Shown here piece by piece: positions 8,103 to 16,078 of a DNA stretch of 64,000 bases. This DNA is from an uncultured Muribaculaceae bacterium. GTDB lineage: Bacteria > Bacteroidota > Bacteroidia > Bacteroidales > Muribaculaceae. Location of the stretch: assembly GCA_910587185.1 (NCBI GenBank), contig CAJULY010000004.1, positions 1 to 64,000 on the forward strand, in the 5' to 3' direction. Positions within the stretch are counted from its first letter, which is position 1. Every line of letters starts with the position of its first letter. Position numbers and translations under genes: made by a program. The notes beneath the pieces are model-generated. The model had not been told where the DNA came from and did not search any database. It was given only the letters and a program-made list of their open reading frames with translations.

Positions 8103-8133
8103 TTTGGTTTTGTTGGATTTATGTATAAATTTG
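8103..8133 (+). promoter_or_regulatory. Promoter of the secreted repeat protein gene
   Basis: TTTG (8103-8106), a 19-nt spacer, TAAATTTG (8126-8133): an exact match to the Bacteroidota consensus, 28 nt before the ATG and only 44-54 bp from the MITE-like element. Confidence 0.75.
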
Positions 8134-8161
8134 CTCTTTAACCAATTAAAACAATGGAAGT

Positions 8162-9535
8162 ATGAAAAAGAGCGGGTTTCTGATTGCGGCAATTATGTTG
8201 TGGTCCTCTGTATGTGTTTTTGCTTATGAGAGAGAAGTTGTAGGTGATATTTCACATGGGTATGTGACAGATCTCAATGAGATAGAAACACTCTCCAATA
8301 ACATGCGGAGATATGCTAAAATCGGAGTCTATCAATTTAATGAAAAGAGTAATGGCAACATGTTGGAAATTGATCTGACTGAGATGAACAGTGATTACAA
8401 CAAGGTAGCCGCGATGTGCAAAAAAGCCGGTGAAGAGATGGTTGCGAATAAGACTCTCAAGATATATCTTTCAAACGGTGAGGCCCTTACCACCAATGCC
8501 GCTCTGGTTGTTGACAGCAGAAAAGATGAATTCAAGGATGATTTTTTCGGAATACTCAGAATAGCAGTTTCTTTCTCTGAAATTCGTAGCGATAGATTCA
8601 ATCCTTCGTCAGTTTACGCGCGTAAAAAATACATAGGACAGCAATTGAGAAATCATTCGATCAAACGTATTTCAGTTCTGGGCTATGATGTCAGTTTTCC
8701 GAATTGGAACACTCAGTCGGACATCGACGAGATCTGTGCGGCGCTTGAAAAAGAGGAGGGCGAGAAGTTATTCACTTATTCCGTTGGCTCGACTCCGCGA
8801 AATACCGGCAGTTATAGCAGTTCCTCGTCATCGTCGTCCTACAGCGGCTCGACAAGCTCATATTCGTCGCCCAAGTCAACGATGTATGGCTCCGTCAGAT
8901 ATATAACACCGGCAAAATCATCTTCACTCTCCTATCTGCGAGAGTGCATCAACAAATGGGAGCAGTGCCGCACAGGCGGCTTCACCTCGGCGAGGGGTAT
9001 AGCTGTCTATAGCACCAACGGTTATGCCTACACTTCCGGCATGCCGACGAGTTTTATCGACAAGATAAAAGAGATCAATAAGAACGAGTATAAGATAGAA
9101 GATGTCAACGTGACGGCGCAGGGCTACGTGGTTGTTTTCGGAACATACGGTTATTCCGTCGTGTCCGGTCCGCAGGCATTCATTGACAAACTCCATCGCT
9201 ATAACGCCGAGAAAGAGCACATCACCTCCGCCGTGTTCAACGACTCAGGACGCTGGGCCGTTGTGACCGACAAGAACATCTCGTGGTCCGACGATTATGT
9301 CGGCGAGTTCATGAAAGCCGCCAAGGCCAAGTTTGGATTCATCAACTCTATGTTCATCTCGGCCAACGGCGCCATGATCGCATGTTGCGCCAACGGGGTG
9401 TATTATAAGAACGTGCCGTCCAACGTGATAGACAAAATAAAATCCCTCAGTTACATACCGAAGGTGGTGAAATTCACCGATGACGGCCTCTACCTCATAA
9501 CCGACGGAAAATCGGCCTACACTTATTTCCTCTGA
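8162..9535 (+). CDS. Secreted repeat protein of unknown function
   Basis: 457 residues with a signal peptide (about 1-21, cut near VFA-YE). The first 200 residues look globular and were not recognised. A Ser/Tyr-rich linker follows (about 219-238). From about residue 275 to the end there are four and a half units of roughly 42 residues, each with a pattern like IDKIK...I..V.....G..VV...GY (GYVVVFGTYGYSVV, GRWAVVTDKN, AMIACCANGVYY, LYLITDGKSAY). This suggests a beta-propeller-like or DUF7477-type repeat fold. The protein encoded at 56309-57100 has a similar pattern. Its 5' half looks more AT-rich than its neighbours. Confidence 0.85.
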   Translation: MKKSGFLIAAIMLWSSVCVFAYEREVVGDISHGYVTDLNEIETLSNNMRRYAKIGVYQFNEKSNGNMLEIDLTEMNSDYNKVAAMCKKAGEEMVANKTLKIYLSNGEALTTNAALVVDSRKDEFKDDFFGILRIAVSFSEIRSDRFNPSSVYARKKYIGQQLRNHSIKRISVLGYDVSFPNWNTQSDIDEICAALEKEEGEKLFTYSVGSTPRNTGSYSSSSSSSSYSGSTSSYSSPKSTMYGSVRYITPAKSSSLSYLRECINKWEQCRTGGFTSARGIAVYSTNGYAYTSGMPTSFIDKIKEINKNEYKIEDVNVTAQGYVVVFGTYGYSVVSGPQAFIDKLHRYNAEKEHITSAVFNDSGRWAVVTDKNISWSDDYVGEFMKAAKAKFGFINSMFISANGAMIACCANGVYYKNVPSNVIDKIKSLSYIPKVVKFTDDGLYLITDGKSAYTYFL

Positions 9536-9600
9536 TATTTCTGAGCCGGGTTGTGTGAAAAATATCGGGGCGACGGCAAGGAAGTGTCAAAAAAAATTCG

Positions 9601-9608
9601 TAGCTTTG
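9601..9608 (+). promoter_or_regulatory. -7 box upstream of the DUF4301 gene
   Basis: TAGCTTTG matches TAnnTTTG, 76 nt before the ATG. No clear -33 box. Confidence 0.5.
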
Positions 9609-9684
9609 GAGAAACATTCATCCGAGCAATGGAATCATATCCTGAAAAATAACTTATAACCTTAAAAACCATATAATCATCAGT

Positions 9685-11205
9685 ATGTTAAGCCAAGAAG
9701 ACATTGCCTATATCGAGGAGCGCGGCATGGACGCCGCTCAGGTAGAGGCTCAGCTGAAACGCTTTGAAACAGGTTTTCCCTATCTCAAAATCAAGGATGC
9801 CGCCCGCCAGGGCCAGGGTATCACCGTCCTGACCCCCGAAGAAGAGCAGCAGGCCATCGATCGCTGGCGCAAGTTTCTGGCCGACGGCGGCGACGTCTGC
9901 AAGTTCGTGCCGGCCTCAGGAGCCGCTTCGCGCATGTTCAAGGCTCTCTTCGCATTCGTTGACGGTGCCGACGACGTTCCCGCCGAAGGTTCCGACGTTG
10001 CGAAGCTCATCGCCGACATCGACAAGGTCGCTTTCATAGGCGATCTCAACGAAGTGACCCGTAAGCTCTACGGCAAGAGCGTTGACGAGCTCAAGGCCGA
10101 GAAGCGTTTCAAGGAGATAATAGCCGCCATCATCAAGCCCGAAGGCCTCAACTACGGCGGTCTGCCCAAGGGGCTGCTCAAATTCCATTCCTATCCCGAA
10201 GGTAGCCGCACTCCCGTCGAGGAGCAGCTTGCCGAGGGCGCACAGACAGCTGCCAACGGCAACGGCGACGTGAAGATGCATTTCACTGTCTCGGCCAACC
10301 ACCGCAAGCTTTTCGAGGCAAAGATAGCCGAGGTCGCCGACAGGATGGCTCAGGAACGCGGTGTGAAATATCACGTGTCGCTCTCTGAGCAGAAGCCTCA
10401 GACCGATACCGTGGCTGCGAATCCCGACAATACTCCCTTCCACGAGGACGGCCACCTTCTTTTCCGTCCCGGCGGCCACGGCGCGCTTATAGAGAATCTC
10501 AATGACATCGACGCAACAGTCGTGTTCATCAAGAATATCGACAACGTGGTGCCCGATTCGTTCCGCGACGCCACTGTGCGCTACAAGCAGGTTATCGGCG
10601 GCTATCTGATCCAGCTCCATGACAAGGTTCAGGGCTATCTCGATCAGCTCGCAACCGGCGAATATGATCGCGGACATCTTCAGGAGATGCTTAATTTCCT
10701 TCATTTCGCCTTCTCGATCAGCGACCGTTCGATCGACGGCATGAACGATACCGACGTGGCGCTCTATATCCACGAGAAACTCAACCGCCCGCTGCGTGTC
10801 TGCGGAATGGTGAAGAACGAAGGCGAACCCGGCGGAGGCCCGTTCATAGCCTATAACCGCGACGGTTCCGCTTCGCTCCAGATTCTCGAAAGCACCCAGA
10901 TCGACCCCGCCAACGAGGAATACAAGAAAATGGTAGCTTCGGCCACTCACTTCAATCCCGTTGACCTCGTCTGCTACGTCAAGGACCGCAACGGCGATAA
11001 ATTCGATCTGACCTCCTACGTAGATCCCGACACCGGCTTCATCTCCTCGAAGTCAAGCCACGGCAAGGAACTGAGGGCTATGGAGCTCCCCGGCCTCTGG
11101 AACGGCGCCATGAGCGACTGGAACACGGCCTTCGTCGAAGTGCCTATAGCCACTTTCAATCCCGTCAAGACGGTCAACGACCTTCTCCGTCCCACCCATC
11201 AGTGA
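9685..11205 (+). CDS. DUF4301 family protein
   Basis: 506 residues, the normal size for this Bacteroidota family. It has the characteristic N-terminus (SQEDIAYIEERG, then FETGFPYLKI), the KFVPASGAASRMFKALFAF motif at about residues 73-91, FRPGGHGALIENLNDID at about 258-274, and the PGGGPFIAYNRDGS segment at about 382-395. The GG.GHGALI and ASGAASRM motifs resemble nucleotidyltransferase-like loops, but no biochemical role is established to my knowledge. There is no signal peptide, so it is cytoplasmic. It is a single-gene unit with its own -7 box and a strong terminator. Confidence 0.9.
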   Translation: MLSQEDIAYIEERGMDAAQVEAQLKRFETGFPYLKIKDAARQGQGITVLTPEEEQQAIDRWRKFLADGGDVCKFVPASGAASRMFKALFAFVDGADDVPAEGSDVAKLIADIDKVAFIGDLNEVTRKLYGKSVDELKAEKRFKEIIAAIIKPEGLNYGGLPKGLLKFHSYPEGSRTPVEEQLAEGAQTAANGNGDVKMHFTVSANHRKLFEAKIAEVADRMAQERGVKYHVSLSEQKPQTDTVAANPDNTPFHEDGHLLFRPGGHGALIENLNDIDATVVFIKNIDNVVPDSFRDATVRYKQVIGGYLIQLHDKVQGYLDQLATGEYDRGHLQEMLNFLHFAFSISDRSIDGMNDTDVALYIHEKLNRPLRVCGMVKNEGEPGGGPFIAYNRDGSASLQILESTQIDPANEEYKKMVASATHFNPVDLVCYVKDRNGDKFDLTSYVDPDTGFISSKSSHGKELRAMELPGLWNGAMSDWNTAFVEVPIATFNPVKTVNDLLRPTHQ

Positions 11206-11246
11206 TGCGACGTCGCCACGGCTGAGGCCGTAACGATATTTTACAG

Positions 11247-11281
11247 GCGCCGCGGGAAAGTTTTCCCGCGACGCTTTTTTT
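11247..11281 (+). terminator. Terminator of the DUF4301 gene
   Basis: GCG-CCGCGGGAAA pairs with TTTCCCGCG-CGC around a short loop, followed by seven T residues: a classic Rho-independent terminator 41 nt past the stop codon. Confidence 0.85.
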
Positions 11282-11327
11282 ATGATTTATTTAGCATTGC
11301 GCCCTCGGAAATGCAAGAAAAAATTGC

Positions 11328-11335
11328 TAATTTTG
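11328..11335 (+). promoter_or_regulatory. -7 box of the recJ-recQ operon
   Basis: TAATTTTG matches TAnnTTTG. No clear -33 box. It lies 176 nt before the recJ start. Confidence 0.5.
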
Positions 11336-11511
11336 CAAAAATGCTGAAATAGTGTTTGACCAATCATATCGAAGGCGCCGGCTCTCTCCCTGACAGGCGC
11401 GAATCATCTGCGATACAGCCTCTCTACTCTCCCGGCAAAGCCGCAGGATGCGGAGCTTCGCTCCGTTTCTCCCGGGCTTTCCCTCAAAGCGAAAATAAAA
11501 AAACGACATAA

Positions 11512-13242
11512 ATGACAAGTAAATGGAATTATGCACCCCTTACTTACGAAGAGCAAAAGTCCGAGTCGCTGTTAGCTAAGAAATACGCTAACTGTCCGCC
11601 GATCAGCCAGCTGCTGGTTGAGCGCGGTATAACATCGCTTGAGGAGGCCGAGAAATTCTTTCATCCTTCTCTCAAGGATCTTTATGACCCGTTTCTCATG
11701 CCCGACATGGACAAAGCCGTCGGGAGGCTCAACAAAGCTATGGGAAAGAAAGAACGCATCATGGTGTTTGGCGACTATGATGTGGATGGCACTACGGCAG
11801 TAGCGCTTGTCTATAAATATCTTCGCCAGTATTATTCTAACATCGACTATTATATCCCGACGCGCTATGACGAGGGATACGGCGTTTCTCGCCGATGCGT
11901 CGATATGGCGGCCGCCCAGGGCGTCAAGCTGATTATTGTGCTCGACTGCGGAATAAAGGCCAACGAGGAGATTGCCTACGCCAAGACGCTCGGCATCGAC
12001 TTCATCATCTGTGACCATCACGTGCCCGACGACGAGCTCCCTCCCGCCGTGGCCATTCTGAACCCGAAGCTCGAGGGGAGCACATATCCCTGTCCTCATC
12101 TCTCGGGATGCGGCGTCGGTTTCAAATTCATGCAGGGCTTCGCCCAGAGCAACGGAATTCCGACGGCCGATCTCGAAGGTATGCTCGATCTGGTCGCCGT
12201 CAGCATCGCCGCCGACATCGTCCCCATGGTTGACGAGAACCGCATAATGGCCTATCAGGGGCTTCGTCGCCTGAACGGCAACCCGAACATGGGCCTGCGC
12301 GCAATCATCCGCATCTGCGGCCTTACAAACAAGGAAATCACCATCAGCGACGTAATCTTCAAGATAGGGCCGCGTATAAATGCTTCGGGCCGCATGCAGA
12401 GCGGAGCCGAGGCCGTTGAGCTGCTTGTTTCGCGCGACGCTGCCGATGCCTACGAGAAAGGCAAAGCTATCGACCAGTACAACAAGGACCGCAAGGAGCT
12501 CGACAAGCAGATCACCGAGGAGGCCAACAGCATCCTGGAACAGCACGGCAGCATTCTGACCGACCGCAAGTCCATCGTCATCTACAACAAGGACTGGCAC
12601 AAGGGAATTATCGGCATCGTCGCCTCGCGCCTGACGGAGCTTTACTACAAGCCCTCCGTGGTGCTGACGCTTGTCAACGGCCTTGCAACCGGTTCGAGCC
12701 GTTCAGTCCAGGGCTTCGACATATACAAGGCTGTGGATTCCACCCGCGATATTCTCGAGAATTTCGGCGGTCATCCCTACGCTGTCGGTCTCTCGCTGAA
12801 GGAGGAGAACATCCCGGAGTTCATAAGGCGTTTCGACGAGTATGTCGCGGCAAATATCCTGCCTAACCAGCTCGAGCCGCAGCTCGACATCGACGCTTAC
12901 ATCACTTTCTCCCAGATAACCCCGACTTTCGTCAGCACTCTGCGCAAATTCAATCCCTTCGGGCCCGGAAACAACAAACCGGTCTTCTGCACCCGCGCGG
13001 TAATGGATTTCGGAACGAGCAAGCTCGTAGGAAAGAATCTGGAGCATATCAAGTTCGAGCTTGTCGATGACACTTCGGGCAAAGTCTTTAACGGAATCGC
13101 CTTCAATATGGCCGACCAGTTCCCCTACATCCATTCGCAGAAGCCCTTCGACATCTGTTACACGATAGAGCATAACAAGCATCAGAGCGCCACATCGTCG
13201 ATTCAGCTGCTCATAAAGAGCATCCGGCCGCGGAAAAAATGA
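11512..13242 (+). CDS. recJ: Single-stranded-DNA-specific 5'-3' exonuclease RecJ
   Basis: 576 residues, normal for RecJ. DHH-family motifs are intact: VFGDYDVDGTTA (about residues 83-94), LDCGIKANEE (about 144-153), FIICDHHVPDDE (about 164-175, the DHH motif), and GCGVGFKFMQ. The DHHA1-type C-terminal part carries GIIGIVASRL (about 365-374) and ATGSSRSVQGFD (about 392-403). It degrades 5' single-stranded ends in RecFOR recombination, base excision and mismatch repair. Its stop codon overlaps the recQ start by 4 nt, so the two are translationally coupled. Confidence 0.96.
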   Translation: MTSKWNYAPLTYEEQKSESLLAKKYANCPPISQLLVERGITSLEEAEKFFHPSLKDLYDPFLMPDMDKAVGRLNKAMGKKERIMVFGDYDVDGTTAVALVYKYLRQYYSNIDYYIPTRYDEGYGVSRRCVDMAAAQGVKLIIVLDCGIKANEEIAYAKTLGIDFIICDHHVPDDELPPAVAILNPKLEGSTYPCPHLSGCGVGFKFMQGFAQSNGIPTADLEGMLDLVAVSIAADIVPMVDENRIMAYQGLRRLNGNPNMGLRAIIRICGLTNKEITISDVIFKIGPRINASGRMQSGAEAVELLVSRDAADAYEKGKAIDQYNKDRKELDKQITEEANSILEQHGSILTDRKSIVIYNKDWHKGIIGIVASRLTELYYKPSVVLTLVNGLATGSSRSVQGFDIYKAVDSTRDILENFGGHPYAVGLSLKEENIPEFIRRFDEYVAANILPNQLEPQLDIDAYITFSQITPTFVSTLRKFNPFGPGNNKPVFCTRAVMDFGTSKLVGKNLEHIKFELVDDTSGKVFNGIAFNMADQFPYIHSQKPFDICYTIEHNKHQSATSSIQLLIKSIRPRKK

Positions 13243-15155
13243 GTCCGGATTCTCCTCTCTCGATTCTGAAAAAGTATTGGGGCTACGATTCCTTCCGGGA
13301 AATGCAGCTCCCGATAATCGAGTCGGTGCTGAACGGCAACGACACGCTCGGGCTTCTTCCCACCGGCGGAGGAAAATCGCTGACTTTCCAGATTCCGGCG
13401 CTCCTCATGCCGGGACTGACATTGGTTGTCACGCCGCTTATCTCCCTGATGAAGGATCAGGTTGACAATCTGCGCTCACGCGGAGTGAGGGCCGTCGCCA
13501 TCCATTCGGGCCTCTCGCGGTCGGAACACCGCCTGGCGCTCGACCGCTGTCGCCTCGGGAAGGCCAAGCTGCTTTATCTGTCGCCTGAGAAACTTCAGTC
13601 CGAGTCATTCATCACCCATCTTTGCCGCCTCGATGTCAGCATGATTGTTGTTGACGAGGCCCACTGCATCTCCCAGTGGGGTTATGACTTCCGTCCATCC
13701 TATCTGCATATCGCCGCCCTGCGGCGTCATTTTCCCGATGCCGTCATGCTCGCCCTGACAGCGTCGGCCACTCCCGAGGTCCGAACTGATATAATGGACC
13801 GGCTGAAATTCAGGTCAAGGACGGTTTTCAGCAAAAGTTTCGCCCGTCCCAACATCTCTTATCTCGTGCGTTACGCCGACCATAAGCCGGGAATGCTTCT
13901 CAAGGTACTGAAAGCCACTTCAGGGAGCGCCATAGTTTATGTCAGGTCGCGGAAACGTTGCCGGGAAATCGCCGGAATGCTCCGGGATGAGAACATTTCC
14001 GCCGATTACTATCACGCCGGTCTCGTCCCCGAGGAAAAGAACGAGAAACAGAACCGCTGGAAGGCGGGAGAGGTGAGGGTTATGGTCGCCACCAATGCGT
14101 TCGGCATGGGTATAGACAAACCTGATGTCAGGGTAGTGGTCCATATAGATCCTCCCTCGTCGCTTGAGGAATATTATCAGGAAGCGGGCCGTGCGGGCCG
14201 CGACGGATTGCCTTCATTTGCCGTCATGATAGTTTCGGCTCAGGATAAAGGCGTCCTTACGCGGCGTCTCAACGAAGCTTTCCCCGAAAAGGATACGATA
14301 CGCCGTGTCTATGAGCTGGCATGTAACTTTCTGGAAGTGGCTGTAGGCTCCGGTTTCGGGAGGCTCTATGAATTCAATTTCCCGCTCTTCTGCGAACGTT
14401 TCGGCCTCAGGCCGGTGGTTGCCCGCAATGCGCTTGCCATTCTGACCAATGCCGGCTATGTCGAATATGTCGAGGAGATAACCACCCGTTCGCGTGTGAT
14501 GATAGTCATGGACAAGCGCGGACTCTATGAGACAAGTCTCGAAGGCGATGCCGATGAAGTGCTTCAGCTTATTCTGCGCACATATACCGGGCTGTTTGCC
14601 GACTATGTCGATATTTCGGAGGAACTGATCGGTTCGCGCCTGAATATTCCGGCGGAGCGCGTCTATAAGGCTTTGCTGGAGCTTGGACGCCTGCATGTGC
14701 TGAACTATATCCCGCGCAAGACGACCCCCTATCTGTTCTTTCCCACATCGCGCGAGCTTCCCCGCCATGTCGGGTTCCCGCGCGCTGTCTATGAAGAGAT
14801 GCGCCGGCGCATGGAAATCAGGATAAACGCCATGAAGGAGTTCCTGTTTTCAACCGGGAAGTGTCGCGGCAACATGATTCTGCGCTATTTCGGGGAGCAT
14901 CCCGAAACGGCATGCGGCACGTGTGACGTGTGCCGCGAGCGACGCAAGAACAGCCGTGGCCCGCGCCATGACGAGGCCTCTCTTTCACGCGAGATAAAAC
15001 GTATTGCCGCGCAGCCGGCGCCTACGTCGGTTGGCTATATCGCCTCGCAGCTCGGCGTCAGGCTGACGGAGCTGGTGCCGGTTCTGAGAAGTCTGATGGA
15101 CGAGGGTGAGATAAGGCTTGAAGGCGACATCGTTGTCGCTTCAAGGAAAGATTAA
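13239..15155 (+). CDS. recQ: ATP-dependent DNA helicase RecQ
   Basis: 638 residues. Helicase motifs: LLPTGGGKSLTFQIP (motif I, Lys46), VVDEAHCISQWG (motif II, about residues 136-147), LTASATPEV (motif III), and YYQEAGRAGRDG (motif VI, about 310-321). The RQC zinc cysteines are present as C-x17-C-x2-C-x2-C (about 545-566). The C-terminal about 60 residues form a winged-helix-like segment, and no obvious HRDC domain follows. It unwinds DNA 3'-5', supplying single strands that RecJ, encoded just upstream, can degrade. It converges with the pseudouridine synthase gene, overlapping by 4 nt. Confidence 0.95.
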   Translation: MSPDSPLSILKKYWGYDSFREMQLPIIESVLNGNDTLGLLPTGGGKSLTFQIPALLMPGLTLVVTPLISLMKDQVDNLRSRGVRAVAIHSGLSRSEHRLALDRCRLGKAKLLYLSPEKLQSESFITHLCRLDVSMIVVDEAHCISQWGYDFRPSYLHIAALRRHFPDAVMLALTASATPEVRTDIMDRLKFRSRTVFSKSFARPNISYLVRYADHKPGMLLKVLKATSGSAIVYVRSRKRCREIAGMLRDENISADYYHAGLVPEEKNEKQNRWKAGEVRVMVATNAFGMGIDKPDVRVVVHIDPPSSLEEYYQEAGRAGRDGLPSFAVMIVSAQDKGVLTRRLNEAFPEKDTIRRVYELACNFLEVAVGSGFGRLYEFNFPLFCERFGLRPVVARNALAILTNAGYVEYVEEITTRSRVMIVMDKRGLYETSLEGDADEVLQLILRTYTGLFADYVDISEELIGSRLNIPAERVYKALLELGRLHVLNYIPRKTTPYLFFPTSRELPRHVGFPRAVYEEMRRRMEIRINAMKEFLFSTGKCRGNMILRYFGEHPETACGTCDVCRERRKNSRGPRHDEASLSREIKRIAAQPAPTSVGYIASQLGVRLTELVPVLRSLMDEGEIRLEGDIVVASRKD

Positions 15156-16063
15156 CGTGTGATCGACATGAATCCTCCGGGCACGCGCGATGAGAAGTCC
15201 ATGATCTGTCGCGTTATGGGATGGATGAAGCGCAGAGTCTTGGCATGGAGGGCCAGGCGGTGGAGCGGCGATTTCTCGGCGCCGTATTTCGTGTCGCCGG
15301 AGATGGGGTGGCCCAGATCATGCATGTGGACGCGGATCTGGTTTTTGCGGCCCGTGTCAAGCTCGAGCTCGAGCAGGGAATATTTGCCGTTTGTCTGGAT
15401 TGTGCGGTAGCGCGTCACGGCGAGCTGTCCTTTCTTGGGATCGTCGGTCGAATAGACCTCGTAGCGCGAATTCTCCACGAGATAACTTTTGACCGTGCCC
15501 TCTTTCTCCTCCGGTTCGCCCTCTACAACGGCCACATATACACGGTTGAGCACCATGTTGTTCCAGTTGTGCTGCATCTTTTCTTTCGCTTCCATGCTTT
15601 TGGCGAACATCATCAGCCCCGAGGTGTCGCGGTCGAGACGGTGGACAATGAAGATCTTGTTCAGGGGATTGGTCCATTTGACATAGCCGCGCAGAATGGA
15701 GTAGGCCGTGTTGTCGGGTTTCTTGTCGTTTCCCATCGACAGCAGCCCGTAGCCTTTTTCCACCACTATTATGTCATCGTCTTCATAGACGATCTTCAGC
15801 CGGCGATTGTTGAACACCTTGAACTCATGGGTGAAGTTGACCTTCACGGAGTCAGAGGGCTGCAGCTCCAGGTCGAACTGGCTTTCCGGGCGTCCGTTGA
15901 CAGCGACCTGATTGTGGCTCAGAAGCTGCTTGATGAAAGTCCGTTTGCGGTCAGGCATCGAGGCTGAAAGGTGCTCCATCAGTTTCACGGGAGCATTAAC
16001 GGGAAATTCCTTTATGCGGTCGGGCGCGTAGCGCACCGGTTTCTGCTGTCTGTTGTTTGCCAT
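15152..16063 (-). CDS. RluA-family pseudouridine synthase
   Basis: 303 residues: an N-terminal S4-like RNA-binding segment (about 30-75, KRTFIKQLLSHNQVAVNG) and a catalytic domain with the RluA signature HRLDRDTSGLMMFAK (about residues 141-155, containing the catalytic Asp) and the later GRKNQIRVHMHDLGHPISGD motif. It isomerises uridines in rRNA or tRNA; the exact target cannot be told. It lies 15 nt downstream of topA on the same strand, probably co-transcribed, and its end overlaps recQ by 4 nt on the other strand. Confidence 0.93.
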   Translation of the reverse strand: MANNRQQKPVRYAPDRIKEFPVNAPVKLMEHLSASMPDRKRTFIKQLLSHNQVAVNGRPESQFDLELQPSDSVKVNFTHEFKVFNNRRLKIVYEDDDIIVVEKGYGLLSMGNDKKPDNTAYSILRGYVKWTNPLNKIFIVHRLDRDTSGLMMFAKSMEAKEKMQHNWNNMVLNRVYVAVVEGEPEEKEGTVKSYLVENSRYEVYSTDDPKKGQLAVTRYRTIQTNGKYSLLELELDTGRKNQIRVHMHDLGHPISGDTKYGAEKSPLHRLALHAKTLRFIHPITRQIMDFSSRVPGGFMSITR

Positions 16064-16078
16064 GAGCGGTCAGGTGGT

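Larger units (their letters stand above)
7838..8161. other. Gene-free region with MITE-like insertion
   Basis: No plausible reading frame. It holds the MITE-like element (7896-8048), flanking AT-rich GTCCAATT-type repeats, and the promoter of the next gene. Confidence 0.7.
11206..11511 (+). other. Intergenic region and recJ leader
   Basis: Holds the DUF4301 terminator, a -7 box TAATTTTG (11328-11335) and then a leader of about 170 nt before recJ. The leader contains a compact hairpin CGGAGC-TTC-GCTCCG (11451-11465). No reading frame of note. Confidence 0.55.
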
